NCBI GenBank assembly: GCA_905221605.1
Contig: CAJNDS010001746.1
Span: 690,297-732,796, forward strand
Length of the DNA: 42,500 nt
DNA from: Symbiodinium natans
Taxonomy: Eukaryota > Sar > Dinophyceae > Suessiales > Symbiodiniaceae
Direction: 5' to 3'
How positions within the stretch are numbered: position 1 is the stretch's first letter; every line of letters starts with the position of its first letter. Below the pieces are notes generated by a model, which made no database searches, was not told the DNA's origin, and worked only from the letters and a program-made list of their open reading frames with translations. The position numbers and the translations under genes are program-made. Below are positions 11,100 to 22,131 of this stretch, in pieces.

Positions 11100-12500
11100 A
11101 GCTTAAGGCGCTTAAGGAGCTTAGGGAGCTTAGGGAGCTCAGACCCCACCCTCCAAAACCCCCTGCAAGCAAGCCCGTCTTAGGCGCACACGTCGCGTCT
11201 AAGGTGCACGCAGCTGTCTGGCGCGTTTTAGGCCGCACACCGGCTCCCGTTTAGTGCGCGCCTTCCCCCAACAACTCTGTTTAGGGTTCAGGGCTTGCCA
11301 GCGGCTTCCCACCCAAGAGGCCCCCACGAGAGCTCCTTTTGGGGCCTGGGGCTTTAGAGCTTGCCGGCCAATGTCTAGCAATTTGTCCGCGAGTCTTCCC
11401 TTACGCAAGACATTCCCAGCGCTGCCCAAAAGATGCAAGCAAAGTCTGTGCGCCAAACAGCTGAGAGTTGTGGTTGGTTTCAAGCAACCTGTCCGCGAGC
11501 CTTCCTGCTTGCAAGCATGCCCAAAGCTCGCCCAACATCTCCTTTTAGGGTTCAGGGTTCTTGGTTTTGGTTTAGGGCTGCCCATGCAATATCTCCTTTT
11601 CGGGTCTAGGGTTTTGGTCTTGCTATTCTTTTTTGGGAAAAAAGGGCTTGCCAACATCTCCTTGTCCCCGAACAGTTGTACTGTTGGGGTCCTAAATTCG
11701 TTTAAGGAATTGCCGGCTTTCTGGTGACTATTGCCGGGTTCCTGGGCTCCAGGGCCTAGGGTTCTGGGCTTCCCATCCGTTCATGCTATAGGGATTGCCA
11801 GCATTTTGAAGCGACCTTGCACGTCTTAAAAAAAGCAGGGGGGTTGGGGTGGGCGCACCCCCATTTGCAAACGCAATGCTGGCAGGATGGGGTTTGGAAA
11901 GGATGCATATGCTTTGAAGCAAGCCTGTACAGCTGAAACACCATGCTCGCATGATGTTTGGCAAGGATTGATATTTTTGAAGCCAACTTGCCCGCATGTG
12001 AAAGCGCTTTACGATTTGGGGTTGAACCTTTCGGGCTTCCGAGCCCCTAAACCGAAACAACCTTCAGCTGCATGGCCTACATGGCAAAGTGGCAGGGGTT
12101 TTAGCTGTGTTCAGGGTTGCGGGGTTTCAGGGTTTCGGAATCGAAAGCTCTCCAGGTTCTGGTTTCTGGTATGGGGTTGGGTTTCCATGGCCGGGAGAAT
12201 GGTAAAAAAAGTCACACGCGCGGCGCAGGTTTCCCGGACGAACGCCGCGTGCACCCTGAACGGACACCGTGCACCTTAGACGTGGCGCCCCTGCAATCTT
12301 GATAAGAAGCCTTAAGAGCCCAGAAAAGCCCTTACAGGAACCTTTGAACTTCCTGAAGCCGTCCTTAAAGCCTCGCCATGAGGAGTCCTTGACAAAGACC
12401 TTGGACTCCGTGCCTGGCCCGCAAGAAGGTGACCTTGACCTTAAGCCTTATACTGCCCTTCAGAAGAGGCAACTTTCCCGGGGAAGGGGGGGGGGGCCGG
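11100..12500. other. Spacer or intron with degenerate gggttcaggg/ttaggg repeats
   Basis: Repeated variants of ggagcttaag (11088-11140) and of tttagggttcagggtt (11280-11770) dominate. A copy of the dispersed element also found at 22790 and 25120-25600 lies at about 11860-11990. No exon chain was found. Confidence 0.4.
11860..11990. repeat. Diverged copy of a dispersed repeat related to 25120-25610
   Basis: It contains catttgcaaacgcaatgct, then ggcaggatggggtttgga, gcatatgctttg and cagcaagc-like blocks in the same order as the reverse complement of the 25.1-25.6 kb units. A second partial copy with gtttggaagggattcatatg and agcaagcttgcccggct lies near 22820-22862. Confidence 0.55.
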
Positions 12501-12504
12501 GGGG

Positions 12505-12664
12505 GCTCATCTGAGAGCGCACTGAGAGCCTATGCAGCTATGCATGTGTATCTAGAGATACTTGCGCAATGTCACGTAGTCCAAATGGAGCACGAAGCTA
12601 CTCCAGAGCCCGCATGCGCGGGCGCAGAGCGAGTTCACACTTTCGCTGCCGGTCAGTTGTACGT
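12505..12664 (+). CDS. Possible host exon
   Basis: Open frame containing MHVYLEILAQCHVVQMEHEA and ending FAAG at a GTCAGT donor-like site. The sequence is protein-like but no family is recognised. A downstream open segment follows acceptor aatgccag at about 12787, but two frames there look equally plausible. Confidence 0.25.
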
Positions 12665-12925
12665 GTCGAGGCCCTGCACAAAGACTCCTCCACTCGCGTT
12701 TTTGCTTGTGTCTTCCTTTCCGTTTCTCGTGGGGGGAGGTCTCGTCACTCGGCTTCCAGGGGGCTGGGAATGCTGAAAATGCCAGGTCAGCTCGGGCTCC
12801 GCGCGTCGGGCAGTTTCCACGTCCTGCACCATCTTCGGCCATTACGAGCAGCTTGGAGGAGTTTTTGGAAGGCTGATGATTTGGGGGCGGTTTAGGGCCT
12901 TTAGGGTTTCGGATTCCCTGACACT

Positions 12926-13249
12926 GTGACTCACACTCGTGCGAAGCAAAGCAGCATTTTCCGGGTTCGGGGTGGAACAGGATGGCTGGAGTCATCAGGG
13001 GTAGCTGACAAAAGGGCCAATGAAAAGAGACATCAGATGAGGGCCGAGTGTCTGAATCGGAGCTCTACACCCGAAACCATCAAAAAACCCAAAAAACTGA
13101 GCCTGAACTTTGAAGCGAAAGGCTTGACTGCCATGCTACGAGATGCCATCAGATGCTACGAGCAGCCCTCCTCCTCCAGAGTCCCTTTCTCACACGGCGA
13201 AGCACACGCAGAAGTGTTTTTCTGTCTGTTCTACATCCTGCGCCGATGA
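12926..13249 (+). CDS. Possible C-terminal exon
   Basis: Continuous frame ending in TGA with protein-like content in its second half (LNFEAKGLTAMLRDAIRCYE, then a hydrophobic VFFCLFYILRR end). The 5' edge is not fixed. It could be the end of the gene suggested at 12505. Minus-strand frames in the same place are less convincing. Confidence 0.3.
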   Translation: MTHTRAKQSSIFRVRGGTGWLESSGVADKRANEKRHQMRAECLNRSSTPETIKKPKKLSLNFEAKGLTAMLRDAIRCYEQPSSSRVPFSHGEAHAEVFFCLFYILRR

Positions 13250-13370
13250 GTAGCTTCCGAGAACAAGACCAGACAGTGACGGAAGTGACAGCAGACAAAC
13301 CCAGGAGAACCCAGTGGTTCAGGACCCTTAACTTGCAAGCCCTCAACCTCCCCGAAACTTAAGCCCTATG

Positions 13371-13460
13371 AACCCCTATAAGCCCCATAAACCCCCTAAA
13401 CCCTAAACCAGTGTTCAGGAACCCAAAACATCCCAAAACCCTATAACCCCTAAACTCTAT
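13371..13460. repeat. Degenerate CCCTAAA-like repeats
   Basis: Blocks such as aaaccccctaaaccctaaacc, followed by further degenerate copies. Confidence 0.65.
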
Positions 13461-13565
13461 GGAGAAACATGTCCTCAATTTCGGCCCCCGCAGTGCTGTG
13501 GAGTGGTTCAGGACCCAGAATCGTCAGAATCCCCCGAACTCTGAAGCCCTTTAAGGGCCCTTAAA

Positions 13566-13699
13566 GGACTTAGGGGACTTAGGGACTTCGTAGGGTGCTA
13601 CGTGCCTTAATTGGGGGGCTCTGTGTGAGAACGATCGTTTTCTATAGCTACCTCACTTAGACTCCTACTTAGCCACTTCGTCCCCTGATCCTTTAAGTG
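13566..13699. repeat. Short inverted-repeat element, diverged copy
   Basis: It has a cgtaggg / cctactta pair flanking ccttaattgggg and ctatag blocks and ends cccctgatcc. These are the landmarks of the element family best seen at 40798-40904. Orientation is opposite to the 38.6-40.9 kb copies. Confidence 0.45.
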
Positions 13700-13735
13700 C
13701 CCCACTTGGCCCGGCCCGAGCCTGTCTTTCTGGTT

Positions 13736-13852
13736 TATCAGGCTTGTAGGGTTTGTATAGGGTTTACAGAGGGTTTACATAGGGTCTATATGAAGGGTTC
13801 ATATAGGTTTTATAGGGTTTACAAAAGGTTCTATAAGGCTTTGCAGGGCTTG
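13736..13852. repeat. Tandem GGTTTATA/ACATAGGGTT repeats
   Basis: About ten imperfect units of gggtttacatagg or gggtttatatagg, a TA-inserted variant of the TTTAGGG motif. Confidence 0.7.
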
Positions 13853-13859
13853 TAGGGTT

Positions 13860-14057
13860 CGGGCTGAAGCTTTCCGCCTTGAGGTGGGCTCCGACGGGCG
13901 ACGGGCCCACGCTGACCCATCGGCTGAACATGGAGTTCCGGGACCCGAGAAGGGCCTCAATATAATTAAATACAGCTGCATGAGCCACATGGACACCCTG
14001 GGAGAAACACGTAGAGAGGGGCAGAGGAGACTCTTGGTTGATCTTGGTTTTCTGTAG
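13860..14057 (+). CDS. Possible exon, strand uncertain
   Basis: The plus frame reads AEAFRLEVGSDGRRAHADPS and ends LLVDLGFL with a TAG stop. A minus-strand frame over the same bases also looks protein-like, so neither can be preferred from sequence alone. Confidence 0.2.
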   Translation, partial: RAEAFRLEVGSDGRRAHADPSAEHGVPGPEKGLNIIKYSCMSHMDTLGETRREGQRRLLVDLGFL

Positions 14058-15390
14058 AACCTCTCAGTATCTACAGGGGTTCTAAAGCTCATCTAAAACC
14101 GTCCGCCCGAAACATCCCCTTCAATTTGGTCCGAAAGGACATAGTGAAAAAGAAAATTTGCTCACAGTATTCTCGCGCCCCCGGGACTTACAGTAAATGC
14201 CTTTTTTTGCATCACCCTATGCACTCGAATACTTCCTAGTCTTAATGGTTCGAGGTGTACCATCCTTCGTTCCCCACTATCTGCGATTGATATGCAATAC
14301 TCATATACCCCAAAGACATACAGATTCAAGCCTCCAACCCTATAGGGTTATAAGGTTCTGTTACGATAGGGTTTAGCGGGTTTAGGGCTTAAGGATGTAC
14401 AACGTGAGTTTTGTAGGGCTTCAGGGTGCATCGTTAAAACGGTAAAAGGGGTCAAAACACTAGGGAGCACGGCTCTTCAAGGGTTTAGGGTTAAACCTTA
14501 AACCCTACACCTTTAAACCCTATAGTGTTCAAGGTTTAGCAATTAAACCTAAACCCTCAACCTTTAAACCCTATAGGGTTAAGGTTTAAGGTTAAGGGTC
14601 TAAGATTAATCTCTTCCCCCCCCCCAACATTAAACGCCCCCGGCAATGAAAACTCGAAATGCGTTTTTTTGATTAGGGTTTAGGGCTTAGGGCTGCTGTG
14701 GGAAACTCAGATTTCAGGGATCCTAAACCCTAAAAACCCTCTAAACCCCTTCAGGGTTCTTGTTGGCGGGTTTTGGGAGCCCTCAAACCCGGTAACTCGG
14801 AGGTTTTAAGTTGTGGGATGATTTCGAGTTTCCGGAATGTGTTTTTCTTAATCTCATCATCAGGAAGTGATTCATGCACTTAAACCGAAGCCCATGGAGT
14901 TTAAACCTCAAGGGCTTAAGGTTTCGGCATTTCGACCCGGACCCTAAACCCTTTAGGGATAGAGCCCTAAAACCCTATAGGGTTCCAAAATGTTTCAAGG
15001 TCTTAACCCTATAGGCTGAAAGTATCAATGCCCAGTCCTTAGGTTTAAAGGCATAAGAAGTTTAGGAATTTCACCCTTAGGTCAGGCAGGAAAAAACCAC
15101 TTTACAGATGTAAGATCTAGGGATTTAAACCTAAGGTTTGGGCATTCAAAGCATTCAAACTGTAACCTTCTGGGCTTCAACCAACTTCCGGTCTTGTCAG
15201 GTATCTCTAAAACCCTATCGGGGTTAGCCCTTGTAGGACCCGAAACCTTCCAGGTGTTGAGCTACGATTTCTCATGAAGGCATCCATCAACCCTGGGACT
15301 ATGTTCCGCACGACAAAGAACGTCTTGTTAATCTTGTTAGGAGTTGCGACTATGCTATTTCCTATGACTTCGACCTGTCTTGCCTATGCC

Positions 15391-15531
15391 CAAGAGTCCT
15401 GGGTAATCTTGAATCTTGGATCCGCCATTTTGAAATTTCAATGCGCCTCAATGTTTCAATGTGGCACTTCTTGAATCCAAGATCCAAGATTCCTCTCAAG
15501 AGTCCTGGGTAATCTTGGATCTTGGATCCGC
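15391..15531. repeat. 35-bp direct repeat plus 17-bp hairpin
   Basis: caagagtcctgggtaatctt... at 15391-15425 recurs at 15497-15531 with one mismatch. Between the copies, 15475-15491 is the perfect reverse complement of 15511-15527 with a 19-base loop. Confidence 0.85.
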
Positions 15532-15685
15532 ATATTGAAATATTGAGCCGCATTGAGTTTAAAAAAATGGTGGCTTTGATGCGTGGAGTCAATGGGTAAG
15601 GAGATGACCTGAGATGGGTGGAAGGGGCAGACGCGAGGAGATGACCTCAGATGAAAGGGTGGAAAGGGTAAAACAACATAGATCT

Positions 15686-15702
15686 GGGGGGGGGGGGGGG
15701 GG
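15686..15702. repeat. G homopolymer
   Basis: 17-base G run on the plus strand, followed by further G-rich sequence. Confidence 0.85.
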
Positions 15703-16920
15703 AGCGGGGGGTACAAAACATTTAGGGCCAAATTTAGGGTTATTTTGAGAGGTATTTGTGTATTTTGATCCGACCTGGTAACCTCAAAAGCGCACGGGAT
15801 GCCCTGGCAGGACCATACTTGCTGGGCCTATCGATCGCTAAGCTTCGCCAGACGAGCGACCAAGGCAGTTGCTGGGTTCTTGGGATTTAGGCGATTTAGG
15901 TTACAGCTTTCAAGTGCTTGGTGATCTGCCACAGAACCCCGATCAGTCAAATAAGCAGTCGCAGTCGCACGAGACAACGGGTTCGTGAGCTGCTTGTCTT
16001 GAGGGTGTCTTAGGGACTATACCTCTCTTGCTCTGCTTGCGACGTTTCACTGTCGACCAACTTTCCCAACACATCCCCACTTAGAGTACGTGAACATACG
16101 TGAACGGCAGACGAAACGAATCGAAGCGAAAGCAGAAGACTTGGCAGAACTTTTTTGCCCTTTCTTTTCTTTTTCTGTTTTCTCTCCCTTTTTCTCTCTC
16201 CTCCCTCCGCTCTCAGTCTGGCACGTCGGCCTGCCGGACTCAGTGCCGCAGCGCCCCTCGAACAGCAGCAGAGCAGCGCAGTCTACTTTTCTTTCTCGAA
16301 AGTTTAAGGTTAAGGTTTCTCTTAAGCTCAGGGGTTTTAGTGTTTAGGGTCCGGGCTTCAGGTTTTCAGGCTTGAACCGAATTTTCGGATTTTAGGATGT
16401 TGCTTGCGGAGTGTACGTTTGTTTAGGGTGTCAAACGAATTAGGGCATTGGGATGAGGAGGTGCCATAGAAGGAGGTTCACGGAAGGGGAAGGGAGGGAT
16501 TGCCGCTTTGCTGATCTCCATTTATGGCTTCAGGACATTTTTCTTGGTACTGTGCCGACCGGAGGTGGCCAGAGGTTATCCTGAAGCCCGCTGGCAACAT
16601 GGTATTCACGGTAGTCGTGACCATAAAAACATGATGTATCTACGTGGCTAGAAGGATGGAAAGGCTTGCACCTTGACACGCCTAGCCTCCTGCAGCTTGG
16701 ACTCCCTCTCTTCCCCAAGATCCGCGCCAGCACGGGCCGCCCACGTTCCCGCAACCGAATCACCAATGGACCCTGAAAATTACTTCGCCCTAAACCCAGA
16801 ATTGGGGGCGTTGCCAAAATTATGCCTTTTCTTTCGGAGGGGGGGAGGGGTCTCTATTTTAGAAAATTCCTACACCCTACACCCTAAATCCAACAGGGCC
16901 CTCATTCCTGTCCTCTCCAG

Positions 16921-16984
16921 GAGCCTCACTGCACGCACTACCGGTCTGAGTCCGGGAAGTGCCACTTCTACAGCCGCTCGGAGG
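16921..16984 (+). CDS. Possible Cys-rich exon
   Basis: Acceptor tcctctccag|G, then EPHCTHYRSESGKCHFYSRS and EG, with a GTTGAG donor option. The C-x(n)-C-HFY pattern resembles the Cys-rich exons at 23708 and 24232. It may be part of the same kind of extracellular modular gene, but no joining exon was found. Confidence 0.35.
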
Positions 16985-17218
16985 GTTGAGGGTTTAGGGC
17001 TTATACGGTTTAGGGATATTCCGATATTTTTTCCCGAAAGCATGGCGAAGGGTTTTATGTTGGAGGCGTCGTCGTTTATTGCTGTTTATGCATGCTGAGG
17101 ATGGCTTATGTCGTGGTCTATGCATGTCATGAGGATGGCCTATAACTTAGTTTATACGTTTTGATGCAGGGGGAGGGATCGGTGAGTTGCAATGTCGATC
17201 TAAAAAGCGCGTTTTTTC

Positions 17219-17405
17219 GTGGAGCTTCCTCACAACTCCGGCCGCAAACGACGACCCTCTCGCTGTCCTGGGCTTGTCGTGGCGCTGGCGCGCGGAGCGT
17301 CCTCACAAACGACGTCCCTCTTGCTGTCCTGGGCGTGTCGTGGCGCTGGCGTGGAGCGTTCTTGCAATTTCGGCCGCAAACGACGATGTCGCGTGGAGCG
17401 TCCTC
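17219..17405. repeat. Three imperfect tandem units of about 65 bp
   Basis: Blocks gtggagc..cctc, ggccgcaaacgacg, ctgtcctgggc and tgtcgtggcgctgg recur in order with small indels. Confidence 0.7.
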
Positions 17406-17431
17406 GGGAGTGACCACATCTGTTGGGGACG

Positions 17432-17640
17432 CTACCGCGGAGTCTCGAAGTGGCCCCTTTTTTGCAAGGGGGAGTCCACTTCCAGTGGGAGCTCAACTTC
17501 GTCCAGGTCCACCTCTTGTTCCAGTTGCTCTCTGGAGGCATCCAGGTTGTGGGTGGCAATGGAGGATGGAGACGGATGGAGATTGTCAGCCTCCCGAGGT
17601 GGGGTGCCGACGCCCCCGGGCCGTGGCACCGGTGGCGCCT
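17432..17640 (-). CDS. Acidic Pro/Glu-rich ORF segment
   Basis: The minus frame reads SEDEEAPPVPRPGGVGTPPR and continues with LEQEVDLDEVELPLEVDS to a stop. It looks like disordered coding sequence. A second minus frame just upstream (FIPDTRQYVFKLDGGKHC) is also protein-like, so an exon boundary near 17640-17660 is possible. Confidence 0.3.
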
Positions 17641-17773
17641 CTTCGTCCTCCGAATTTCTCTCCGGATCGCTTGTCCCGGACACAGACGTCCACGTCCATA
17701 CAGTGCTTTCCACCATCCAGTTTAAAAACGTACTGGCGCGTATCCGGTATGAACACTCTGAGTGCCATGTAAG

Positions 17774-17890
17774 GTCCTGGAACTTCTCTTGCTCAACTGT
17801 GGATGCGGTGCAGACCGAGGCGGCGTGTGCACCGATTCCTCCGACTTCGGCTGCACGTACAAGAAGGCCAGCAGCCAAGACGAGAAGAAG
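17774..17890 (+). CDS. Possible Cys-rich exon
   Basis: Acceptor catgtaag|G, phase 0 frame VLELLLLNCGCGADRGGVC followed by TDSSDFGCTYKKASSQDEKK. Four closely spaced Cys suggest a small disulfide-bonded module. It overlaps a minus-strand ORF that could instead be coding. Confidence 0.3.
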
Positions 17891-17929
17891 GGGTCAGGCT
17901 TACCTTTAACTCCACGGCTGTTCCAGCTT

Positions 17930-20040
17930 CGGGGTGTTTAAAACAGACCCCCCTTCACAAACAGGACAAGAACCCCAACGTAGAACCCCGCATCGAAGCG
18001 AGCATGGAAGCGAGCGAAGCGAGCATCGAAGCATCGACGGATTCCGAGGTCGGCGTCCTGGAGCGCTACCCGGGCTGCGGCGAGCGGAATGGCTGCCTGC
18101 ACCTCGAGCCCCTCGTCAGCCCTCGTCCTCGAAAACCTTTGGGAAAGAGAGGTTTTTTGGGCCGTTGAGGGTGCTGAGCTGCCTTTTTGTCTATGGGGTC
18201 ATGGAAGGGGGGGGGGGGCCTTTTGAGGTTTCAGGGAGCTAGTCTCGAGAGCCGTTTGGGAGCCTCTCTCAGTTGAAGGGACCCTGAAACCCTGAATCAC
18301 CCTGGAGCCCTGAAACCTAGCACCCTAACACTGCCTAACACCCTAACAACCCTCAACGGCCTTGAATCCCTCTAGCTGAAGCACCAAAACCACCCCCCAC
18401 CTGAAGGAGCCTCCCCAATCTAACCAAAAAAACCCAAACCTCAGAAAAACTAAAAATGTGATAAACAAGCACAACATCTTAAAGCCCCCCCTTTTTGTAA
18501 CCCTGACTAAAGGGAGGAAAGCTGCGGAAAACAAAGACAGCTCTGAGGTTGAAGGGGCACCACTACCTCTCGGGCAGGTACTGCCCCGGCGGTGCCGCCC
18601 GGTACAAAAACGGCTCGGAATGAAGGCCTCGCAGGTTTTGTTTAGGGTTTACGGGGCTTCTTTGGTTTGCAGGGTTCGGGTCATCCCAGTCGTATATGCT
18701 TCGACCCTGGCAATCTGGAAGCCGGGAGTTGAAAGTACCTACAGCACGTATTCAGATGCCAGCAAAGTACGCAGAAAATCTTCGATGTCATTGGTACGTA
18801 GTGACGTAGTGTAGACCGCTCTTAGACCCTTTGAAGCGCCTCGAGCGGGCTCCGAGGAGAATGCCGCAAGCTCCGGGCAAGGACCTGCCGCTGAGCGGCG
18901 CGAGGAGTTCTTTGGAGTTCGCTTGGGGCTTGGGGGGGCCTTTGAGGGGGGCCCTTTGAGGGGTGTTTGAAGGGCCTTTGGGACTTGGGGTTTGGGGTTT
19001 GGGTTGGTTTGTACCTATAGGGCGGTACCAGTAGTTTCAGGGCCAAGGGATTTCGGGCTGAGGCTTTGGGATGGCTTTGGGATGGCTTAGGGTTCCGGGC
19101 TCCGTTTTCTAGGGGCTTGGCATCGGCCCGTGCTCGGCTGCACATGATCAGGAGGGCATTTCGTAAGTAGGGATTCGGATAAGGGTTTAGGGTTACAGGG
19201 TTTAGGGTGCAGGGTTTAGGGGGTTTAGATAGTTGTAGTCACTTTACAACACCAAGTAAGGTACGTAGAACCCTACCTGCTAAGTTCCCTGATCCTCCAA
19301 GCAGGTGTACTTCAAGAAGGGCTTGGTCAAGGAGGCCCGATTTTTTATTTGGGGGGTTGATCAAAACTAGAGGCCCTTTTGGGTACCCTAAAGCGTAAGA
19401 AGTATACTAAGATGGAGACCCCCAAAAGGGCCCATGGTTTATTTGTCAACCCCCAATTCTGGGCGGGGCTTGGTCTGCGCCTTCAGGCTTCCAAACACGT
19501 TGCCACTTGCCACGAGAATTCCGAAGCACCGGGCAGGAAAGCTTCTGGCTGACGCGTTACGACACAAAGGGCGGCTGTCCTGGCCTTAGACCGGGAAAGC
19601 TGAAGCGCACGCTTAAGATGTCGATGTTGTGAGGCTCCAGCGGCGACTGGGTTCTCCACAAAGCAAAGCCGGAAGAGGCCCAAGAATGCCCGATGTTCGG
19701 ATACCAGGTTCAGGTTGCTCTTTTCGCGGAGATTTGGTTCTCTTGCCCCATGAAAGCCTGTATTCATTGTATTCTCTTCTCTGAAAGGTCCAGGATTGAG
19801 TGCAGAAGTCGTCACGAGAGGAAGGCGTTGTGAAGACCGTCTCAGAATCGACCAGAAACTGTGGAGAAACGTCTGGACAAGCTTGGAAAGGCCCTGTAGC
19901 TCCTGTAGCTCCATGGTGGATTGTCCAGGCTTGATGCTTGCATTTCTTGGGAACTGGCACGAGATGCAGCAATGCAGGGCGGATAAACTGAGATGTGCAT
20001 GGCGAAGCATCAACATTTTCTGATAGTTCAGTTGCCCCAA
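17930..20040. other. Spacer with isolated ORFs
   Basis: A plus frame near 17970-18165 (EASMEASEASIEASTDSEVG) is low-complexity. A short frame after acceptor cgggcag at 18577 reads YCPGGAARYKNGSE to a stop. An inverted-repeat element copy is at 19145-19302. No gene is assembled. Confidence 0.35.
19145..19302. repeat. Short inverted-repeat element interrupted by TTTAGGG repeats
   Basis: The left end gatcagg..cgtaagtaggg and right end accctacctgctaagttccctgatcc match the ends of the family seen at 40798-40904. Between them lie the attgtag/tagtcac-type core and about 50 bp of tttaggg-like sequence absent from other copies. Confidence 0.5.
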
Positions 20041-20043
20041 CAG

Positions 20044-20150
20044 GATTACGAGAACTCGAGCATGGCTTACGTGGAGCTTCACGGGGATGCGGTTGCCTGC
20101 GTCAAGGGTTTGACGAGCGACCTGGTCACAGACTCTCGGCAGGAGGGGTC
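20044..20150 (+). CDS. Possible exon
   Basis: Acceptor ccccaacag|G, phase 0 frame DYENSSMAYVELHGDAVACV followed by KGLTSDLVTDS. Protein-like, no family recognised. It probably belongs with 20359-20611, but no phase-matched donor was found. Confidence 0.25.
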
Positions 20151-20167
20151 CCTCAAAATGCAGAGTT

Positions 20168-20185
20168 GGGGGGGGGGGGGGGGGG
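20168..20185. repeat. G homopolymer
   Basis: 18-base G run on the plus strand. Confidence 0.85.
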
Positions 20186-20358
20186 TGATCTAACTTATGG
20201 GCCCCTTAGGGGCTACGTAGTTACGTAAGGGATATACTACAATACAGACCCCAAACACGTCCATCATTTTGATCAACACGCAGTTCAGGGCTTGGCCATT
20301 GCAGGTATCTGCTACACCACTGTGACTTCTTACTCCCTTGCGTCTTGGAACTCGACAG

Positions 20359-20611
20359 GGGTCTTCGGAATAGCTGCTTGCACCCATGGCATTTCTTGGA
20401 ATGGCACGGGCTGTTTGCGCAAGTCCGTCAAATGAGATCGCGGACAAAAGACCTGCGCATCGCAATCCACGGAACCGCCTTTGTCGCAATCCCGTCTTCC
20501 TTTGCCGAAGCCACGTCAGCAGACCACCTTGGAATGCTCTTGGGTGCTCTCATGTGGAGAAGCCGTCCGCACGTGGAGCAACGAACAGCAAGCGAAGCGT
20601 CCCAGGCTTGA
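20359..20611 (+). CDS. C-terminal exon of an unrecognised gene
   Basis: A pyrimidine-rich stretch and acceptor aactcgacag|G precede an 84-codon frame to TGA. It includes CLHPWHFLEWHGLFAQVRQ and, later, TKDLRIAIHGTAFVAIPSS. Composition and length support coding. The minus-strand ORF over the same bases looks like its shadow. Function unknown. Confidence 0.4.
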
Positions 20612-21825
20612 AAGTCATGTTCTGCGAGTGCAGGTCAGTGTATGCGAGTCCCACAACAGTTCCCTAGCCCGAAACATAGAGAAAAAACTGCCACCTCGAA
20701 TTTTGGGCAGATTACATCCTTACCACACATCGCAAGTCTCACCCTGCCACCACCCTTAAAAAAGTCACAGCAAAATCGCACATATCACCATGTCCCAGCG
20801 TTTTCGGGGTGGAGTGCTTACGCCTGTGCGCTAGCTGCCTTTGAGGCTCTATGCCCGTACTGAGTGCCGTGCGACATTCCACATTCCCAGTCACTTGCAG
20901 AGGTATCACGGTATCATGTGCACAATTGTGCACACATAGACGAATTCACGCTTAAGATCAACAAGCATGTGATGCTCTGGCACTCAGATCACAAAGAGGC
21001 CCGTGTGGCACAGGTTCCTTAACCATAGACACACCAGGCGGTGCACGCAGCAGCAGCATCCACCGACCGTACATTGCAGGACTGTCCTCGGTGCTACAGT
21101 ATACTGATGTACGAAACACGTTGTATTGTTTCTATGTCTACCCCTCGCCTCTCTTTACGAGATACCTTAAGGCGAGCAGCGGCCGCATCTGCGAGATATT
21201 GGTATCCAACGCGTAATTTGTGCAGCCCACCACATGCCTTGGGCGCGAAGCGCCAAGCCCAAGCCCTGGCTTGGACAGATATTGCAGTGAGCCGTATTGG
21301 GCCGTATTGCCGTGAGGTGGTGCAAGAGTATCAAGAGTTCTCAAGCATTTCCCAGTCACGGAGAGAAAGGGGCCCACCAAGGACGTCTTTGGTCAAACAA
21401 AGGTGGACCTGACTGCGGGCGCCCGAGCTGCGGGCTTCTTTGGGAGAGAGCCTCCATTACCCCGGAAATTTCCCCAAGGTCTTTATCCTGGTTTCGGGGG
21501 GGGGGGGGGGGGGGGGCAGTCTCCGGTGCAGGCTCAAGTTGGCTCATTTCGGGGGTTTTCAGATTTTTGGGGAGGTGAGCAAGATCACCACATCCAGAGC
21601 CCGGGCCACCGTCTCGGCTCCCGGATGCGTGGCGCCCCTTGGATTCTATTCAGGGCTTGTAGGGCTTAGGGATGTTTAGTAGGGGATATTTAGGGTTGAA
21701 GGTTTAAGGTTCAGGGGTTGCAGGGTTCAAGATTCAGGGTTTAGGCCCACAGGGTCTTAAAAGCCGAGGCAAAGGACACAAAGGAGCACCGTCGTGCTGC
21801 AATTCAAGTCGCTAGCTATGGTAGC
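20612..21825. other. Spacer; one plus ORF of uncertain status
   Basis: A 123-codon plus ORF (21041-21412) is protein-like near its end (ISRIGPYCREVV-like segment) but has no splice support. A G-run lies at 21496-21516 and TTTAGGG-like repeats at 21655-21750. Confidence 0.35.
21496..21516. repeat. G homopolymer
   Basis: 21-base G run on the plus strand. Confidence 0.85.
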
Positions 21826-22131
21826 AGCTGGATCACCTTCAAACTCCTCAACCTCCAAAGCCCCAGAAAGCGCGAGACCCCAGGCCCAATGTCACAGCCG
21901 TGGATGCTCCAGAGGAGCAACCCGTACAAGCCTTGGCCTCCCAGCTGCAGAAGTTAGAAGAGGGCACGCGAGGGACTCGATCAGATCGGGATTCCTTACG
22001 GCTTAGTTGGGCCTCTCAGGAGCTGAGAACGAAGCGTTTCATGACTCTTAAGTGCTGTTCTCGACGGGAAGCAGCTGAAGGATGTTACTCTTCCAAGTTT
22101 TCCGGCAGTTTTCCGAGCTCAGATCCTGGAT
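21826..22131 (+). CDS. ORF segment, Pro-rich then helical
   Basis: The frame reads QLDHLQTPQPPKPQKARDPR, then PVQALASQLQKLEEGTRGTR, to a TGA. A Pro/Gln-rich linker followed by an amphipathic helix is typical of Gag-like or adaptor proteins, so this may be a retroelement remnant (inference). No start codon or splice edge is fixed. Confidence 0.3.

Larger units (their letters stand above)
14058..16920. other. Long non-coding stretch with telomere-like patches
   Basis: 14345-14770 and 14930-15260 contain many cctaaaccc and tttaggg variants in both orientations. A 66-codon ORF at 15274-15474 has a hydrophobic segment (NVLLILLGVATMLFPMT) but no splice or start support. A strong polypyrimidine tract (16147-16217) ends at gctctcag, a good acceptor shape. 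The frame behind it (SGTSACRTQCRSAP) is short and unlinked. Confidence 0.4.

Noticed and set aside
15274-15474. Small hydrophobic ORF as a membrane peptide gene
   Set aside because: Its 3' half lies in a duplicated repeat and there is no splice, start-context or conservation evidence.
20190-20489. 99-codon minus-strand ORF
   Set aside because: The plus-strand exon 20359-20611 has a better acceptor and composition; the minus ORF is its antisense shadow.
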